A stretch of 7,809 bases of DNA, taken from assembly GCA_040007355.1 (NCBI GenBank), contig JBDTVE010000252.1, positions 1 through 7,809 of the forward strand, read 5' to 3'. The position numbers and the translations under genes were made by a program. The notes under the pieces were generated by a model that saw only the letters and a program-made list of their open reading frames with translations, searched no databases and had not been told where the DNA came from. The DNA comes from JACMLD01 sp040007355 (GTDB lineage Bacteria; Bacteroidota; Bacteroidia; Chitinophagales; Chitinophagaceae). Below, piece after piece: positions 1 to 7,112 of the stretch; position 1 is the first letter of the stretch, and each line of letters starts with the position of its first letter.

Positions 1-393
1 ATTGCTGGAGCCCATGGCAAATTCATCACAATTGCAAACTCCGATAATGATGGCCTGGGCGTTCAGCAGCTTCTGAACGGCTGTGGCATTATAGGTAGCG
101 GTGAAACCCTGTAAAATATGGGAGGCGGCGGTAACGGTGTGTCCTTTATAGCAAATGACATCCTTGATAGCCACCACAACACCGTGTAATTTTCCGACGG
201 GTTTGCCGGCCAGCCGGTCGGCATCCAATACCGCGGCCTTTTGCAAGGCCTCTTCAGCAAACACCTGCGTAAAGGCGTTTAAATGCCGGGTGTTCTGAAT
301 GCGGTGCAAAAAAAACTCAACGGCTTCCACGCAGGTGGCAGTGCCATTGAGTAAACTGTTTTGGTATTGTTGTATTGAGTGAAAACTAAACAA
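1..393 (-). CDS. gatA: Glutamyl-tRNA(Gln)/aspartyl-tRNA(Asn) amidotransferase subunit A, N-terminal part (cut by window edge)
   Basis: GatA is the amidase subunit of the cytoplasmic GatCAB complex. It releases ammonia from glutamine so that mischarged Glu-tRNA(Gln) or Asp-tRNA(Asn) can be converted to the correct aminoacyl-tRNA. The 131 codons seen are the start of the amidase-signature fold. They include the VVVAIKDV segment, whose Lys77 is the catalytic lysine of the Ser-cis-Ser-Lys triad, and the family signature NCDEFAMGSSN at the cut edge. The two catalytic serines would lie beyond the window. No ATG exists between the upstream stop (448-450) and the conserved N-terminus. A TTG at 391-393 gives MFSFHSIQQYQ, which matches the usual GatA start (MFSF.SI..Y), so I chose it. 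The gene lies 54 bases downstream of tatA, with no terminator seen between them, so co-transcription is likely. Identity is firm; the start is inferred. Confidence 0.9.
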   Translation of the reverse strand, partial: MFSFHSIQQYQNSLLNGTATCVEAVEFFLHRIQNTRHLNAFTQVFAEEALQKAAVLDADRLAGKPVGKLHGVVVAIKDVICYKGHTVTAASHILQGFTATYNATAVQKLLNAQAIIIGVCNCDEFAMGSSN

Positions 394-447
394 AGGTTCC
401 GTAAACTTCGCAGCAGAATGATTAAAAAAACGAACAAATAGCAGGTC

Positions 448-672
448 TTAAGAAACCGGCGGTTTGCTTTCTTTTTCTTTTAAACCTTCTTCAATCTCTT
501 TGGTAACATTGCTTTTTGCGTCATTAAACTCACGGATACCTTTACCCAGACCACGCATTAATTCAGGAATCTTACGACCACCAAATAACAACAAAACGAT
601 TATCAGGATGATGATAATTTCTTGTGTTCCGAGTACTCCCAACAACACAGGTTTTAAATTTACTTGTAACAT
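448..672 (-). CDS. tatA: Sec-independent protein translocase subunit TatA
   Basis: TatA forms the transient pore of the twin-arginine pathway, which exports folded proteins across the inner membrane. The 74-residue product has the standard layout: a short periplasmic N-terminus, one membrane helix at about residues 18-31 (EIIIILIIVLLLF), the FGG-RKIPEL hinge at 30-38, an amphipathic helix (MRGLGKGIREF) and a charged, poorly structured tail. Length is normal for Bacteroidota TatA. The open frame extends to an ATG at 711, but I chose the ATG at 670-672. It starts close to the conserved domain, and a TAnnTTTG promoter element at 690-697 lies between the two ATGs, so the upstream one would probably not be transcribed from it. 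gatA follows in the same direction. No tatC is present in the window. TatA and TatB cannot be separated by sequence alone here, but the single TatA-like protein is the usual Bacteroidota arrangement. Confidence 0.93.
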   Translation of the reverse strand: MLQVNLKPVLLGVLGTQEIIIILIIVLLLFGGRKIPELMRGLGKGIREFNDAKSNVTKEIEEGLKEKESKPPVS

Positions 673-689
673 AATAGATAATTGAAGTT

Positions 690-697
690 CAAAGATA
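690..697 (-). promoter_or_regulatory. Putative Bacteroidota-type -7 element for tatA-gatA
   Basis: On the minus strand this reads TATCTTTG, a full match to the Bacteroidota -7 consensus TAnnTTTG. A TATG, one mismatch from the -33 consensus TTTG, lies 21 bases upstream, within the usual spacing. The implied transcription start is about 10 bases before the tatA ATG at 672. The terminator after rplS (801-824) sits upstream, which makes a separate promoter here logical. This is a motif match only. Confidence 0.45.
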
Positions 698-705
698 GTA
701 AGAGA

Positions 706-718
706 CTGCAAAATGCAG
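706..718. repeat. Perfect inverted repeat CTGCA-N3-TGCAG in the tatA promoter spacer
   Basis: The plus strand reads CTGCA AAA TGCAG, a perfect 5-base dyad with a 3-base centre. It lies between the putative -33 and -7 elements of the tatA promoter, where a repressor operator could sit. It is short enough to be chance, and no regulator is known for it. Confidence 0.3.
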
Positions 719-800
719 CATATTTTATTTCCGATATTGAATTATTAACGAAAAGCATACGGGATTATGCGGGTGGTGGATTTCATTAAGCATTTAATAA

Positions 801-824
801 CAAAAAGGATGCCCGGGGCATCCT
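801..824 (-). terminator. Rho-independent terminator of rplS
   Basis: On the minus strand the palindrome at 806-824 (AGGATGCCCCGGGCATCCT) is directly followed by TTTTG, giving a GC-rich hairpin of at least 7 pairs and a U-tract. It lies 33 bases after the rplS stop codon at 857-859. Orientation, position and composition all fit an intrinsic terminator that ends rny-rplS transcription ahead of tatA. Confidence 0.85.
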
Positions 825-856
825 CAAATTATATAAAAACCGCCTTTCCGGCAATA

Positions 857-1222
857 TTATGCTTTTGCAGCAACAGCCATTTTCTTTTCCTGTATCCTGG
901 CCCTTTTGCCGCTTCTTTCGCGGAGATAGTACAGTTTGGCACGACGGACCTTACCAATTTTGTTTACTGCGATACCGTCAATATTGGGTGAAAACAGCGG
1001 AAAAGTTCTTTCCACGCCTATGCCATCGGAAATTTTGCGAACGGTAAAGGTTTGTGTAAATGCAGTGCCCTGCCGTTTGATAACGTCTCCACGGAAACCC
1101 TGGATACGCTCTTTACCACCCTCGATGATCTTATAATTAACGGTTATATTGTCACCGGCTTTAAACTTTGGAAACTCTTTTCCCTGGGTTAACTGTTCAT
1201 GTACAAATGCTACGGCGTTCAT
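857..1222 (-). CDS. rplS: 50S ribosomal protein L19 (bL19)
   Basis: L19 is a component of the large ribosomal subunit at the interface with the 30S subunit. The 121-residue product begins MNAVAFVHEQL and carries the SH3-like core (KFKAGDNITVNYKI, then QGFRGDVIKRQG) and the C-terminal L19 signature KVRRAKLYYLR at about 91-101, followed by a basic tail. Length is typical for the family. The frame stays open to an ATG at 1267, but the extra 15 residues do not belong to L19, so I placed the start at 1220-1222. rny lies upstream on the same strand across a 202-base gap containing a hairpin. A strong terminator follows the gene. No Shine-Dalgarno sequence is seen, as is normal for Bacteroidota. Confidence 0.97.
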   Translation of the reverse strand: MNAVAFVHEQLTQGKEFPKFKAGDNITVNYKIIEGGKERIQGFRGDVIKRQGTAFTQTFTVRKISDGIGVERTFPLFSPNIDGIAVNKIGKVRRAKLYYLRERSGKRARIQEKKMAVAAKA

Positions 1223-1295
1223 AACTTTAAAATTTATAGGACGGCGAAGGTAAGGGAAATTGCCCAAATGAGAAACTTTAAAATGCCTTTTTTAT

Positions 1296-1330
1296 TTGGA
1301 ATTGGCAGGAGTACTTCCTGTTCATTCCAA
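1296..1330 (-). promoter_or_regulatory. Compound hairpin in the rplS leader / rny-rplS intergenic region
   Basis: Nested perfect arms are visible: TTGGAAT (1296-1302) pairs with ATTCCAA (1324-1330), and CAGGA (1306-1310) pairs with TCCTG (1316-1320). They are separated by a symmetric 3/3 internal loop and capped by five bases. It lies 74 bases ahead of the rplS start. On the minus strand no T-tract follows, so it is not an intrinsic terminator for rny. On the plus strand CAATTTTTTA follows, but no plus-strand gene leads into it. A leader structure controlling L19 synthesis is possible, since L19 leaders are known in other bacteria, but I cannot assign it to a described class. Confidence 0.35.
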
Positions 1331-1424
1331 CAATTTTTTAAACGATGCTTTCATTCGGCCCCCACACCGGCGGCAGGGATAATAGGTTCCATACTGTGTT
1401 TCCCACGGTTAATTGTTTCAATTG

Positions 1425-2990
1425 CTACCTGGCTACGTTTACGGCTCTTTTTTCCCGGATTACGGTTACTTTAATCTGGCCAGGGTAAGTCATTTCCGTT
1501 TGAATTTTCTGGGCAATCTCAAAAGACAGGCGGTCGCTGTCGGCGTCTGATACCTTATCGGCTTCAACAATCACCCGGAGTTCACGGCCGGCCTGTATGG
1601 CATAGGCTTTTTCTACCCCCTGGTAGGTAAGGGCCAGGCTTTCCAGTTCTTTGATGCGCTGCAGGTATTGTTGCATGATCTCCCTGCGGGCGCCGGGTCT
1701 TGCACCGCTGATTGCATCGCAGGCCTGTATGATGGGGGAAATAACATACTGCATCTCCATTTCATCGTGGTGGGCACCAATAGCGTTTATTACGGCAGGG
1801 TTTTCTCCATATTTTTCCGCAATCCGCGCACCCAGCAGGGCATGGCTCAATTCACTTTCCTCGTCGGGTACTTTTCCAATATCGTGTAATAGACCGGCTC
1901 TTTTTGCCAGTTTGGGGTTCATACCCAGTTCGGCTGCCATGGTAGCGCAAAGATTGGCTACTTCACGGCTATGCATTAAGAGGTTCTGGCCGTAGGAAGA
2001 ACGAAACCGCATCTTTCCTACAATACGTACCAGCTCCTTGTGAAGGCCATGGATACCCAGTTCAATAACGGTTCGCTCACCAATTTCCATTATCTGTTCT
2101 TCAATCTGGCGGCGGGTTTTCTCCACCACTTCTTCAATACGGGCCGGGTGAATACGACCATCGGCTACCAGGCGCTGGAGACTCAAACGGGCAATTTCCC
2201 TGCGCAGCGGGTCAAAAGACGACAGTACAATGGCCTCGGGGGTATCGTCCACAATTAAATCAACACCGGTTGCGGCCTCAATGGCGCGGATATTACGGCC
2301 TTCACGGCCTATTATCTGGCCTTTTATCTCATCACTTTCCAGATTAAATACGGTAATGGAATTTTCTATAGCCTGTTCTGCAGCGGTACGCTGGATAGAC
2401 TGGATGATGATCTTGCGTGCCTCTTTATTGGCTTTTTGACGGGCATCGTCAATGATTTCCTGCTGAATGCCCAGCGCCCTGGTCTGGGCTTCCTGTTTCA
2501 GGCTTTCAATCAATTGTGTTCTGGCATCTTCTGCTGATAACTGGGCTACTTTTTCCAGGCGGCGGATATGCTCTTCCTGGTGTTTTTCCAGCTCGGTACG
2601 CTTTACATTAATCACTTCAATCTGGCGGTTAAGGTTTTCCTTAATGGCCTCATTTTCTTTGATTTGTTTATCTATCCCGCTTTCTTTTTGGTTTATGGAG
2701 ATCTCCTTTTGTTTGAGGCGGCTCTCACTGTCACCTATTTTGCGGGTGCGTTCCAGTACGTCCTTGTCGTGGTCCGATTTAAGCTGAACAAATTTTTCTT
2801 TTGCCTCTAATAATTTCTCTTTTTTTACGGTTTCTGCATTTGCCTGTGCAGCTTCTATGATCTTTTGTGCCTGTTGTTCTGCTTCCTGTACTTTATGCTG
2901 GGTGTTTTTTGCGAAAACCAGCTTACCCGCTATAAGTCCCGCAATTAGAGCAACTCCGCCAACAATAGCCAATATAATGGTAGAATCCAT
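1425..2990 (-). CDS. rny: Ribonuclease Y (KH and HD domain endoribonuclease)
   Basis: RNase Y is a membrane-anchored endoribonuclease that starts mRNA decay by cutting single-stranded RNA, often in A/U-rich sites. The 521-residue protein has the complete family layout. An N-terminal membrane helix spans about residues 4-27 (TIILAIVGGVALIAGLIAG). A long, charged coiled coil follows at about 30-205. The KH RNA-binding domain begins near 215, with the GREG loop at 228-231 followed by GRNIRAIE. The HD phosphohydrolase domain carries metal-ligand candidates His340 (LLMHS), His369-Asp370 (GLLHDIGK), His407/His408 (GAHHDE) and Asp424. All key residues are present and the length is usual, so it should be active. 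The ATG at 2988-2990 precedes the membrane helix directly. rplS follows on the same strand. Upstream lies a divergent thioredoxin-like gene, with no zapA in between. Confidence 0.97.
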   Translation of the reverse strand: MDSTIILAIVGGVALIAGLIAGKLVFAKNTQHKVQEAEQQAQKIIEAAQANAETVKKEKLLEAKEKFVQLKSDHDKDVLERTRKIGDSESRLKQKEISINQKESGIDKQIKENEAIKENLNRQIEVINVKRTELEKHQEEHIRRLEKVAQLSAEDARTQLIESLKQEAQTRALGIQQEIIDDARQKANKEARKIIIQSIQRTAAEQAIENSITVFNLESDEIKGQIIGREGRNIRAIEAATGVDLIVDDTPEAIVLSSFDPLRREIARLSLQRLVADGRIHPARIEEVVEKTRRQIEEQIMEIGERTVIELGIHGLHKELVRIVGKMRFRSSYGQNLLMHSREVANLCATMAAELGMNPKLAKRAGLLHDIGKVPDEESELSHALLGARIAEKYGENPAVINAIGAHHDEMEMQYVISPIIQACDAISGARPGARREIMQQYLQRIKELESLALTYQGVEKAYAIQAGRELRVIVEADKVSDADSDRLSFEIAQKIQTEMTYPGQIKVTVIREKRAVNVAR

Positions 2991-3174
2991 TGAATGTGTT
3001 TTTAATACGGTTTACAATCCTGTTATTATTTTTCTTCAATTGCATAAAATGCTTAGAATAAATCGATAGTTGGCGAAAATACAAAAGATACCCCATATTC
3101 TAAGTGTTGAAATTTTGATAAATGGCGGTGGAGCATGAACAGGTTAACGTAATTTGCCCCTTAAATAATTTGAA

Positions 3175-4326
3175 ATGAAAACGGTTTTTTCTGTCCTGGT
3201 ATCCCTGTGCCCGGCCCTTATATTGTTTAGTCAGGCTTCAACGTTTACAATAACGGGTGATATCAGCAGCCTCAAGGCGCCGATAGAATGGGTATACCTT
3301 AGTTATTTTTCCGGTAGCCAGCGTATTACCGACAGCGCGCTGGTAAAACAGGAAACCTACCATTTTACCGGTACAATAGACGGGCCCGTGCAGGCTGGCC
3401 TGCGGATAGGGTATAAACCAGACCGGGTAAGTAAGGCCAGGATACCGTTCAACAGCAAACGCGATTATGCGATTGTATTCCTGGAGCCTGGCAATATGCT
3501 GGTGGCTTCCATTGATTCTTTTGCCAATGTAACGGTATCGGGCTCAAAGGCCGACGCCGAATACCGCAAACTCCAGGAACTGACCCGGCCTTTTGATGAC
3601 CAGTTGTCCGATCTGTACCGGCAATCAGCCATGGCAAGAAAAAGCAACGACGGGGAGACGGCCAAAATCCTGGAAAAGCAAATAGACAGTATTGATGCGG
3701 CCGCCAATGAACAGGTATATGGGGTATATGCAAAGAACAATCCGGGTTCGCCGCTGGCCTTGTATGCGTTAAAGAACTGGGGTGGCTATACCATTGACGC
3801 CGGTAAGCTGGAGCCGGTATTTAACACCCTGCCCGAAGCCACTCGCAATTCGGTCCAGGGCAAGGACATGCTGGAAAAAATAAATATCGCCAAAAAAACA
3901 GGGGTGGGCCAGATGGCGCTCAATTTTACGCAAAATGATACACTGGGCAGACCCGTATCACTTAGTTCTTTCCAGGGCAAATACCTGCTACTTGATTTCT
4001 GGGCGAGCTGGTGCGGACCTTGTCGCGCTGAAAACCCCAGCCTGGTAAAAGTGTATCTTAAATATAATGGGAGGGGCTTCCAGATTCTAAGCGTTTCGCT
4101 TGACCGGCCCGGTGCCAAAAGCCGCTGGCTGCAGGCCATACACGACGACGGCCTGCGCTGGACCCATGTGTCTGACCTCCTGTTCTGGAACAATGCCGTG
4201 GCCCGGCAGTACGGGATAGAGGCCATTCCGCAAAACCTGTTGCTTGACCCCTCCGGGAAAATTATTGCCAAAAACCTGCAGGGAGAAGAGCTGGATAAAA
4301 AACTGGCGACCCTTTATTTGAATTGA
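3175..4326 (+). CDS. Exported DUF4369-thioredoxin (TlpA-like) thiol-disulfide oxidoreductase
   Basis: This 383-residue protein has a signal sequence (MKTVFSVLVSLCPALILFSQ, cleavage probably near residue 20-22). Next is an N-terminal region resembling DUF4369 at about 23-125 (FTITGDIS, then DSALVKQETYHFTGTI), a helical linker rich in Lys and Gln at about 128-240, and a C-terminal thioredoxin-fold domain from about 244. The active site WCGPC has Cys280 and Cys283 in the FWASWCGPCRAENP context, and the cis-proline equivalent is Pro352 in AIPQNLL. Such proteins are common in Bacteroidota and are thought to reduce or rearrange disulfides in the cell envelope; the substrate is unknown. It is divergent from rny across 184 bases and 96 bases ahead of the DUF6263-like gene, with which it may share a transcript. 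The domain assignment is firm and the exact role is not. Confidence 0.9.
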   Translation: MKTVFSVLVSLCPALILFSQASTFTITGDISSLKAPIEWVYLSYFSGSQRITDSALVKQETYHFTGTIDGPVQAGLRIGYKPDRVSKARIPFNSKRDYAIVFLEPGNMLVASIDSFANVTVSGSKADAEYRKLQELTRPFDDQLSDLYRQSAMARKSNDGETAKILEKQIDSIDAAANEQVYGVYAKNNPGSPLALYALKNWGGYTIDAGKLEPVFNTLPEATRNSVQGKDMLEKINIAKKTGVGQMALNFTQNDTLGRPVSLSSFQGKYLLLDFWASWCGPCRAENPSLVKVYLKYNGRGFQILSVSLDRPGAKSRWLQAIHDDGLRWTHVSDLLFWNNAVARQYGIEAIPQNLLLDPSGKIIAKNLQGEELDKKLATLYLN

Positions 4327-4422
4327 TTCTGCACGGCTCCGGCGAACAACCCGAATAACCGGAACAAACACATTTTTTACAATTACCACATAAATATTAA
4401 CCAATCAAATGAAACTTGTTTT

Positions 4423-5250
4423 ATGATCAAAAAATTGTTTTTTGTATCCGTATTCATTGCCATGAGCGCCCTGACTGTTTCCGCGCAGAAGATAGCGGTT
4501 AAAAAAGGCCAGAAATTGGAAACGGTCACCACTACCAAGATGAGCATGGAATTAATGGGTCAGCATCTCGACAATGAAACCACGGCTACCGGTAACGTGG
4601 AGCTAAAAGAGGTTACCGATTCCGGTTATTTATTTTCCAATACTGTAAAGCACATGGTCATCAAGGGAAGCGGCATGGGCCAGGATATGCATTTTGATTC
4701 TGATAAAAAAGAAGACATGGATGGCCAGATAGGTCAGGCAATGAAGGATCAGGTTGATGTTGAACAGGTAATAAAAGTAGACAAACAGGGTAATATTGCC
4801 GGAACACAGGCGGCGGATGATAGCAAGACCGGCGGCATGGCGTCCATGATGAATTTTACCGGCAACATGATAAAGGGACAACCCTATTTTATGCTGATTC
4901 ACCTGCCTGCAAAAAAAATAAAATCGGGCGAAAGCTGGACCGATTCAAGCGGCGTGGATACCACGCTGAAAACGGTGACCACTTATACCGTAAAGAATAT
5001 GAGTGCGGACGGGATCGTGGTGAGTTTTACCGGCACGCTGGCAAAAAAAGGAAACATTAGTCAGAACGGTATGGAGATCCAAATGGATATGACGGGCACC
5101 ACCAGGGGGGAAGCCACGTATGAAAAGGATTCGGGGCTGCTGAAAACCACTACCAGTACTTCTGAGATAAAGGGAACCCTGGGCATTATGGGGCAGAATG
5201 CGCCAGTTGCCGCAACGGTGACGGCCAATATAGTAGCCAGGAAAATATAA
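4423..5250 (+). CDS. Exported DUF6263-like protein of unknown function
   Basis: The 275-residue product starts with a clear signal peptide (MIKKLFFVSVFIAMSALTVSA, cleavage probable after Ala21, followed by QKIAVKKGQ). The mature part is rich in Thr, Met, Lys and Asp, with alternating short stretches expected to be beta strands. Its motifs include SMELMGQHLD at 41-50 and SDKKEDMD at 93-100. The pattern, with an early KKGQK..TVTTTK strand and an FDSDKKEDMDG segment, resembles the Bacteroidota family DUF6263, which has no assigned function. No catalytic motif, lipobox cysteine or membrane segment beyond the signal is visible. It should be periplasmic or secreted. The thioredoxin-like gene lies 96 bases upstream. 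The family name comes from memory of the pattern and should be checked; that it is a real exported protein is well supported. Confidence 0.8.
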   Translation: MIKKLFFVSVFIAMSALTVSAQKIAVKKGQKLETVTTTKMSMELMGQHLDNETTATGNVELKEVTDSGYLFSNTVKHMVIKGSGMGQDMHFDSDKKEDMDGQIGQAMKDQVDVEQVIKVDKQGNIAGTQAADDSKTGGMASMMNFTGNMIKGQPYFMLIHLPAKKIKSGESWTDSSGVDTTLKTVTTYTVKNMSADGIVVSFTGTLAKKGNISQNGMEIQMDMTGTTRGEATYEKDSGLLKTTTSTSEIKGTLGIMGQNAPVAATVTANIVARKI

Positions 5251-5484
5251 GAACATGGAAAATTTGGTTTAACGAGATATCGGTATGGGTTTAATGGACA
5301 GGAGAAATCAGACGAAATAAAAGGCGATGGTAGTTATACGGCTGAGTTTTGGGAATACGATCCGAGATTAGGAAGGAGGTGGAATATTGATCCTGCGGTA
5401 AATTTTTTTAAACTCCATTTGGCACAAGCTTATAGAGAGGTTCATTTATTATATCCAAGCATAACAAAGATCCCTTCGATTTAA
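5251..5484 (+). pseudogene. Rhs/YD-repeat core fragment (gene remnant)
   Basis: The frame directly after the TAA at 5248-5250 encodes a recognisable piece of the Rhs/YD-repeat-associated core as found in Bacteroidota: RYRYGFNGQEKSDEIKGDG followed by YTAEFWEYDPRLGRRWNIDP, at 5275-5397. In complete proteins this block precedes a segment like PWESPY..FANNPI and a variable C-terminal tip. Here the similarity stops abruptly near 5400 and about 28 unrelated codons run to a TAA at 5482-5484. There is no start codon ahead of the block and none of the long YD-repeat body, so this is a scrap rather than a gene. It shares its frame with the preceding DUF6263-like gene, probably by chance. Its end lies 2 bases from the end of the convergent GH28-like gene. 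Confidence 0.8.
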
Positions 5485-5486
5485 CA

Positions 5487-7055
5487 TCACCCATGCTTAT
5501 AGCTGGCTTTTAGATAGCTGTTTTCAAGAAGTATACTTTTGCTTTTCGGAGATAAAGGATTACCCGTTCCTGTGAAGCCTTCTATTAAAAGGTTTGTTAC
5601 GTCTTTGCATTCAATACCATTGGTAAAAAAAGCAGGAAGTCCTTTACCCCATTGAATTTCAAAATCTTTAATGGAAAGATTATCGATATGTTGAGCGTAC
5701 AATCCAGGTATATCATGTGCAAAAAGCTGCGTTTCCGGAGATTGCGTAGGACGTAAGTCAAAATTACCTCCATAATTCATCGTCTCTTTGCCATTTTTAA
5801 GGAGGAGGTTTACGTTTCGGAATTCTATATTCTCCATAGGGTTCTCCTTTAAAGCATAAAGAATTATTCCCTGTCCCCCAATGGCAGTTATGTTATTAAA
5901 TTGAACGTTCTTGATCTTGCCGGCAGGCGCTCCTTTAAACCGGGAAATGGAAGAAAGATGTATCGGTTCTCCTCTTCCCCACCATGCACCATTATGAAGA
6001 CGTGTTTCAATTATTATATCGGAAAAAATCAGCTCCTCAATGCTGGACGAATCATGGGCAAAAATCCCTATTCCTCTGTTTGATTCTGAAATAATGATGT
6101 TCGTAAAGGAGCATCTTCTAATTGGATGTTGCCCGTAACCTATCCTAATAGCTGATGAACGCGATTGCAGATGGCAATTAGTTACCTGAATGTTCTCAGC
6201 ATAGATAGACTTGTTGCCATTTTTGTACTTATCCTGTTCAGCAGAAGTAAAGCCAGGCGTGTTTTCAATTTTTGCAAAACCGGTTACTATAATAGCATCA
6301 TCTCCTGCAACAATATCGCAATCAGAAATTCGTACGTTTCTTGAAACGGTGATATGAATTCCATCACTATTCGGAATCATGAGGTTGTTTTTAATCGAAA
6401 TTCCGCTTATAATCACATCCTCGCAATAGCCAAACCTTGTGGCCCATATAGGGGTATCCTTGATAGTTATATCTCTTATGGTTACCTGGTTACAATGAAA
6501 AAAAACAATCGCCATTCCAGGCCTCGGTTTACGCTTTATTGGACCATCAGAAAAAAACTTACTTTCTTTCATGTATTGATCTTTCTGCCTTGTCAGCGCT
6601 GGGTAATACTCGGGAGCGCCGTTTAATAGACTACTATTTACATGGCTGGAATCAGCAACATAAAATTCAGACCCCATCCCATTTATTACACCCTTTCCTG
6701 TAATGCTCACTTGTATTGCATCTTCGCAGTAGATCATTCCGTATCTGCGTGTGCCTATCAGAAAATCTTCGAGGTTGGTACTGGATCGCAACTCTGATCC
6801 CTGTTCCAGATAAAGATTAATTCTACTTTTTAAAATGATAGCACCTATGATGTACGTGCCTGCAGGCACTAATACAGTGCCGCCGCCTGCTTCAAAAGCC
6901 GCATCAATAGCTTTTTGGATAGCCACTGTGGACAATTTACCATTTACAGCACCATAGTCTACTACATTATATTCTTTAGCACTTGAACTTTGTACAATAA
7001 ATAAAAGCACAAGGCCTAATAATCCTTTCATTTTAATTGAAAACATTTTATGCAA
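5487..7055 (-). CDS. Secreted GH28-like right-handed beta-helix glycosidase (pectin-type)
   Basis: The 522-residue product has a signal peptide (MKGLLGLVLLFIVQSSSA, cleavage probably after residue 26 of the long form) and a GH28-type beta-helix. The N-terminal block YNVVDYGAVNG at 29-39, with GGGTVLVPAGTYIIGAIILK following, is the classic polygalacturonase-family opening. The acidic catalytic motifs are present: NSDGIH with Asp231 and AGDDAI with Asp252/Asp253. The next two motifs differ: where GHG is expected there is SRSSAIRIG (298-306), and in place of Arg-x-Lys there is NRGIGIF (326-332). A WWGRGEPI motif at 358-365 is known to me from divergent bacterial GH28-like proteins. Cleavage of a pectin side chain or rhamnogalacturonan-like substrate is therefore more likely than plain polygalacturonase activity. 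ATG codons at 7055, 7046 and 7031 are all possible; the last begins right at the signal peptide. No SusC/SusD pair is nearby. G+C is lower than in the left-hand genes. Confidence 0.85.
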   Translation of the reverse strand: MHKMFSIKMKGLLGLVLLFIVQSSSAKEYNVVDYGAVNGKLSTVAIQKAIDAAFEAGGGTVLVPAGTYIIGAIILKSRINLYLEQGSELRSSTNLEDFLIGTRRYGMIYCEDAIQVSITGKGVINGMGSEFYVADSSHVNSSLLNGAPEYYPALTRQKDQYMKESKFFSDGPIKRKPRPGMAIVFFHCNQVTIRDITIKDTPIWATRFGYCEDVIISGISIKNNLMIPNSDGIHITVSRNVRISDCDIVAGDDAIIVTGFAKIENTPGFTSAEQDKYKNGNKSIYAENIQVTNCHLQSRSSAIRIGYGQHPIRRCSFTNIIISESNRGIGIFAHDSSSIEELIFSDIIIETRLHNGAWWGRGEPIHLSSISRFKGAPAGKIKNVQFNNITAIGGQGIILYALKENPMENIEFRNVNLLLKNGKETMNYGGNFDLRPTQSPETQLFAHDIPGLYAQHIDNLSIKDFEIQWGKGLPAFFTNGIECKDVTNLLIEGFTGTGNPLSPKSKSILLENSYLKASYKHG

Positions 7056-7112
7056 TTTTTATTTGATTTTATGAACCTTTTCTAATTAGTGCCGCTGTTG
7101 GGTTACCCAGGA

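Noticed and set aside
1199..1474. Plus-strand open frame of 91 codons across the rny-rplS gap
   Set aside because: It overlaps both conserved minus-strand genes, has no recognisable protein features and is best explained as a chance frame.
3082..3090. TATCTTTTG upstream of rny as a promoter element
   Set aside because: It has one extra base compared with TAnnTTTG and no convincing -33 element, so I did not list it.
3152..3174. TAATTTG repeats ahead of the thioredoxin-like gene as promoter elements
   Set aside because: Both are one base short of the consensus and lack a -33 element at the right spacing; the second abuts the ATG, leaving no room for a leader.
3786..4271. Minus-strand open frame of 161 codons
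   Set aside because: It lies wholly inside the thioredoxin-like gene on the opposite strand and has no recognisable domain.
4338..4378. Possible terminator after the thioredoxin-like gene: TCCGG and CCGGA arms followed by six Ts
   Set aside because: The arms are only 5 bases with a 16-base loop, and the T-tract starts 9 bases after the stem, which is too weak and too far for an intrinsic terminator.
5368..5384. AAGGAGG resembling a strong Shine-Dalgarno site
   Set aside because: It is the Gly-Arg-Arg codon run of the Rhs core fragment (LGRRW), with no start codon at a suitable distance, and Bacteroidota rarely use such sites.
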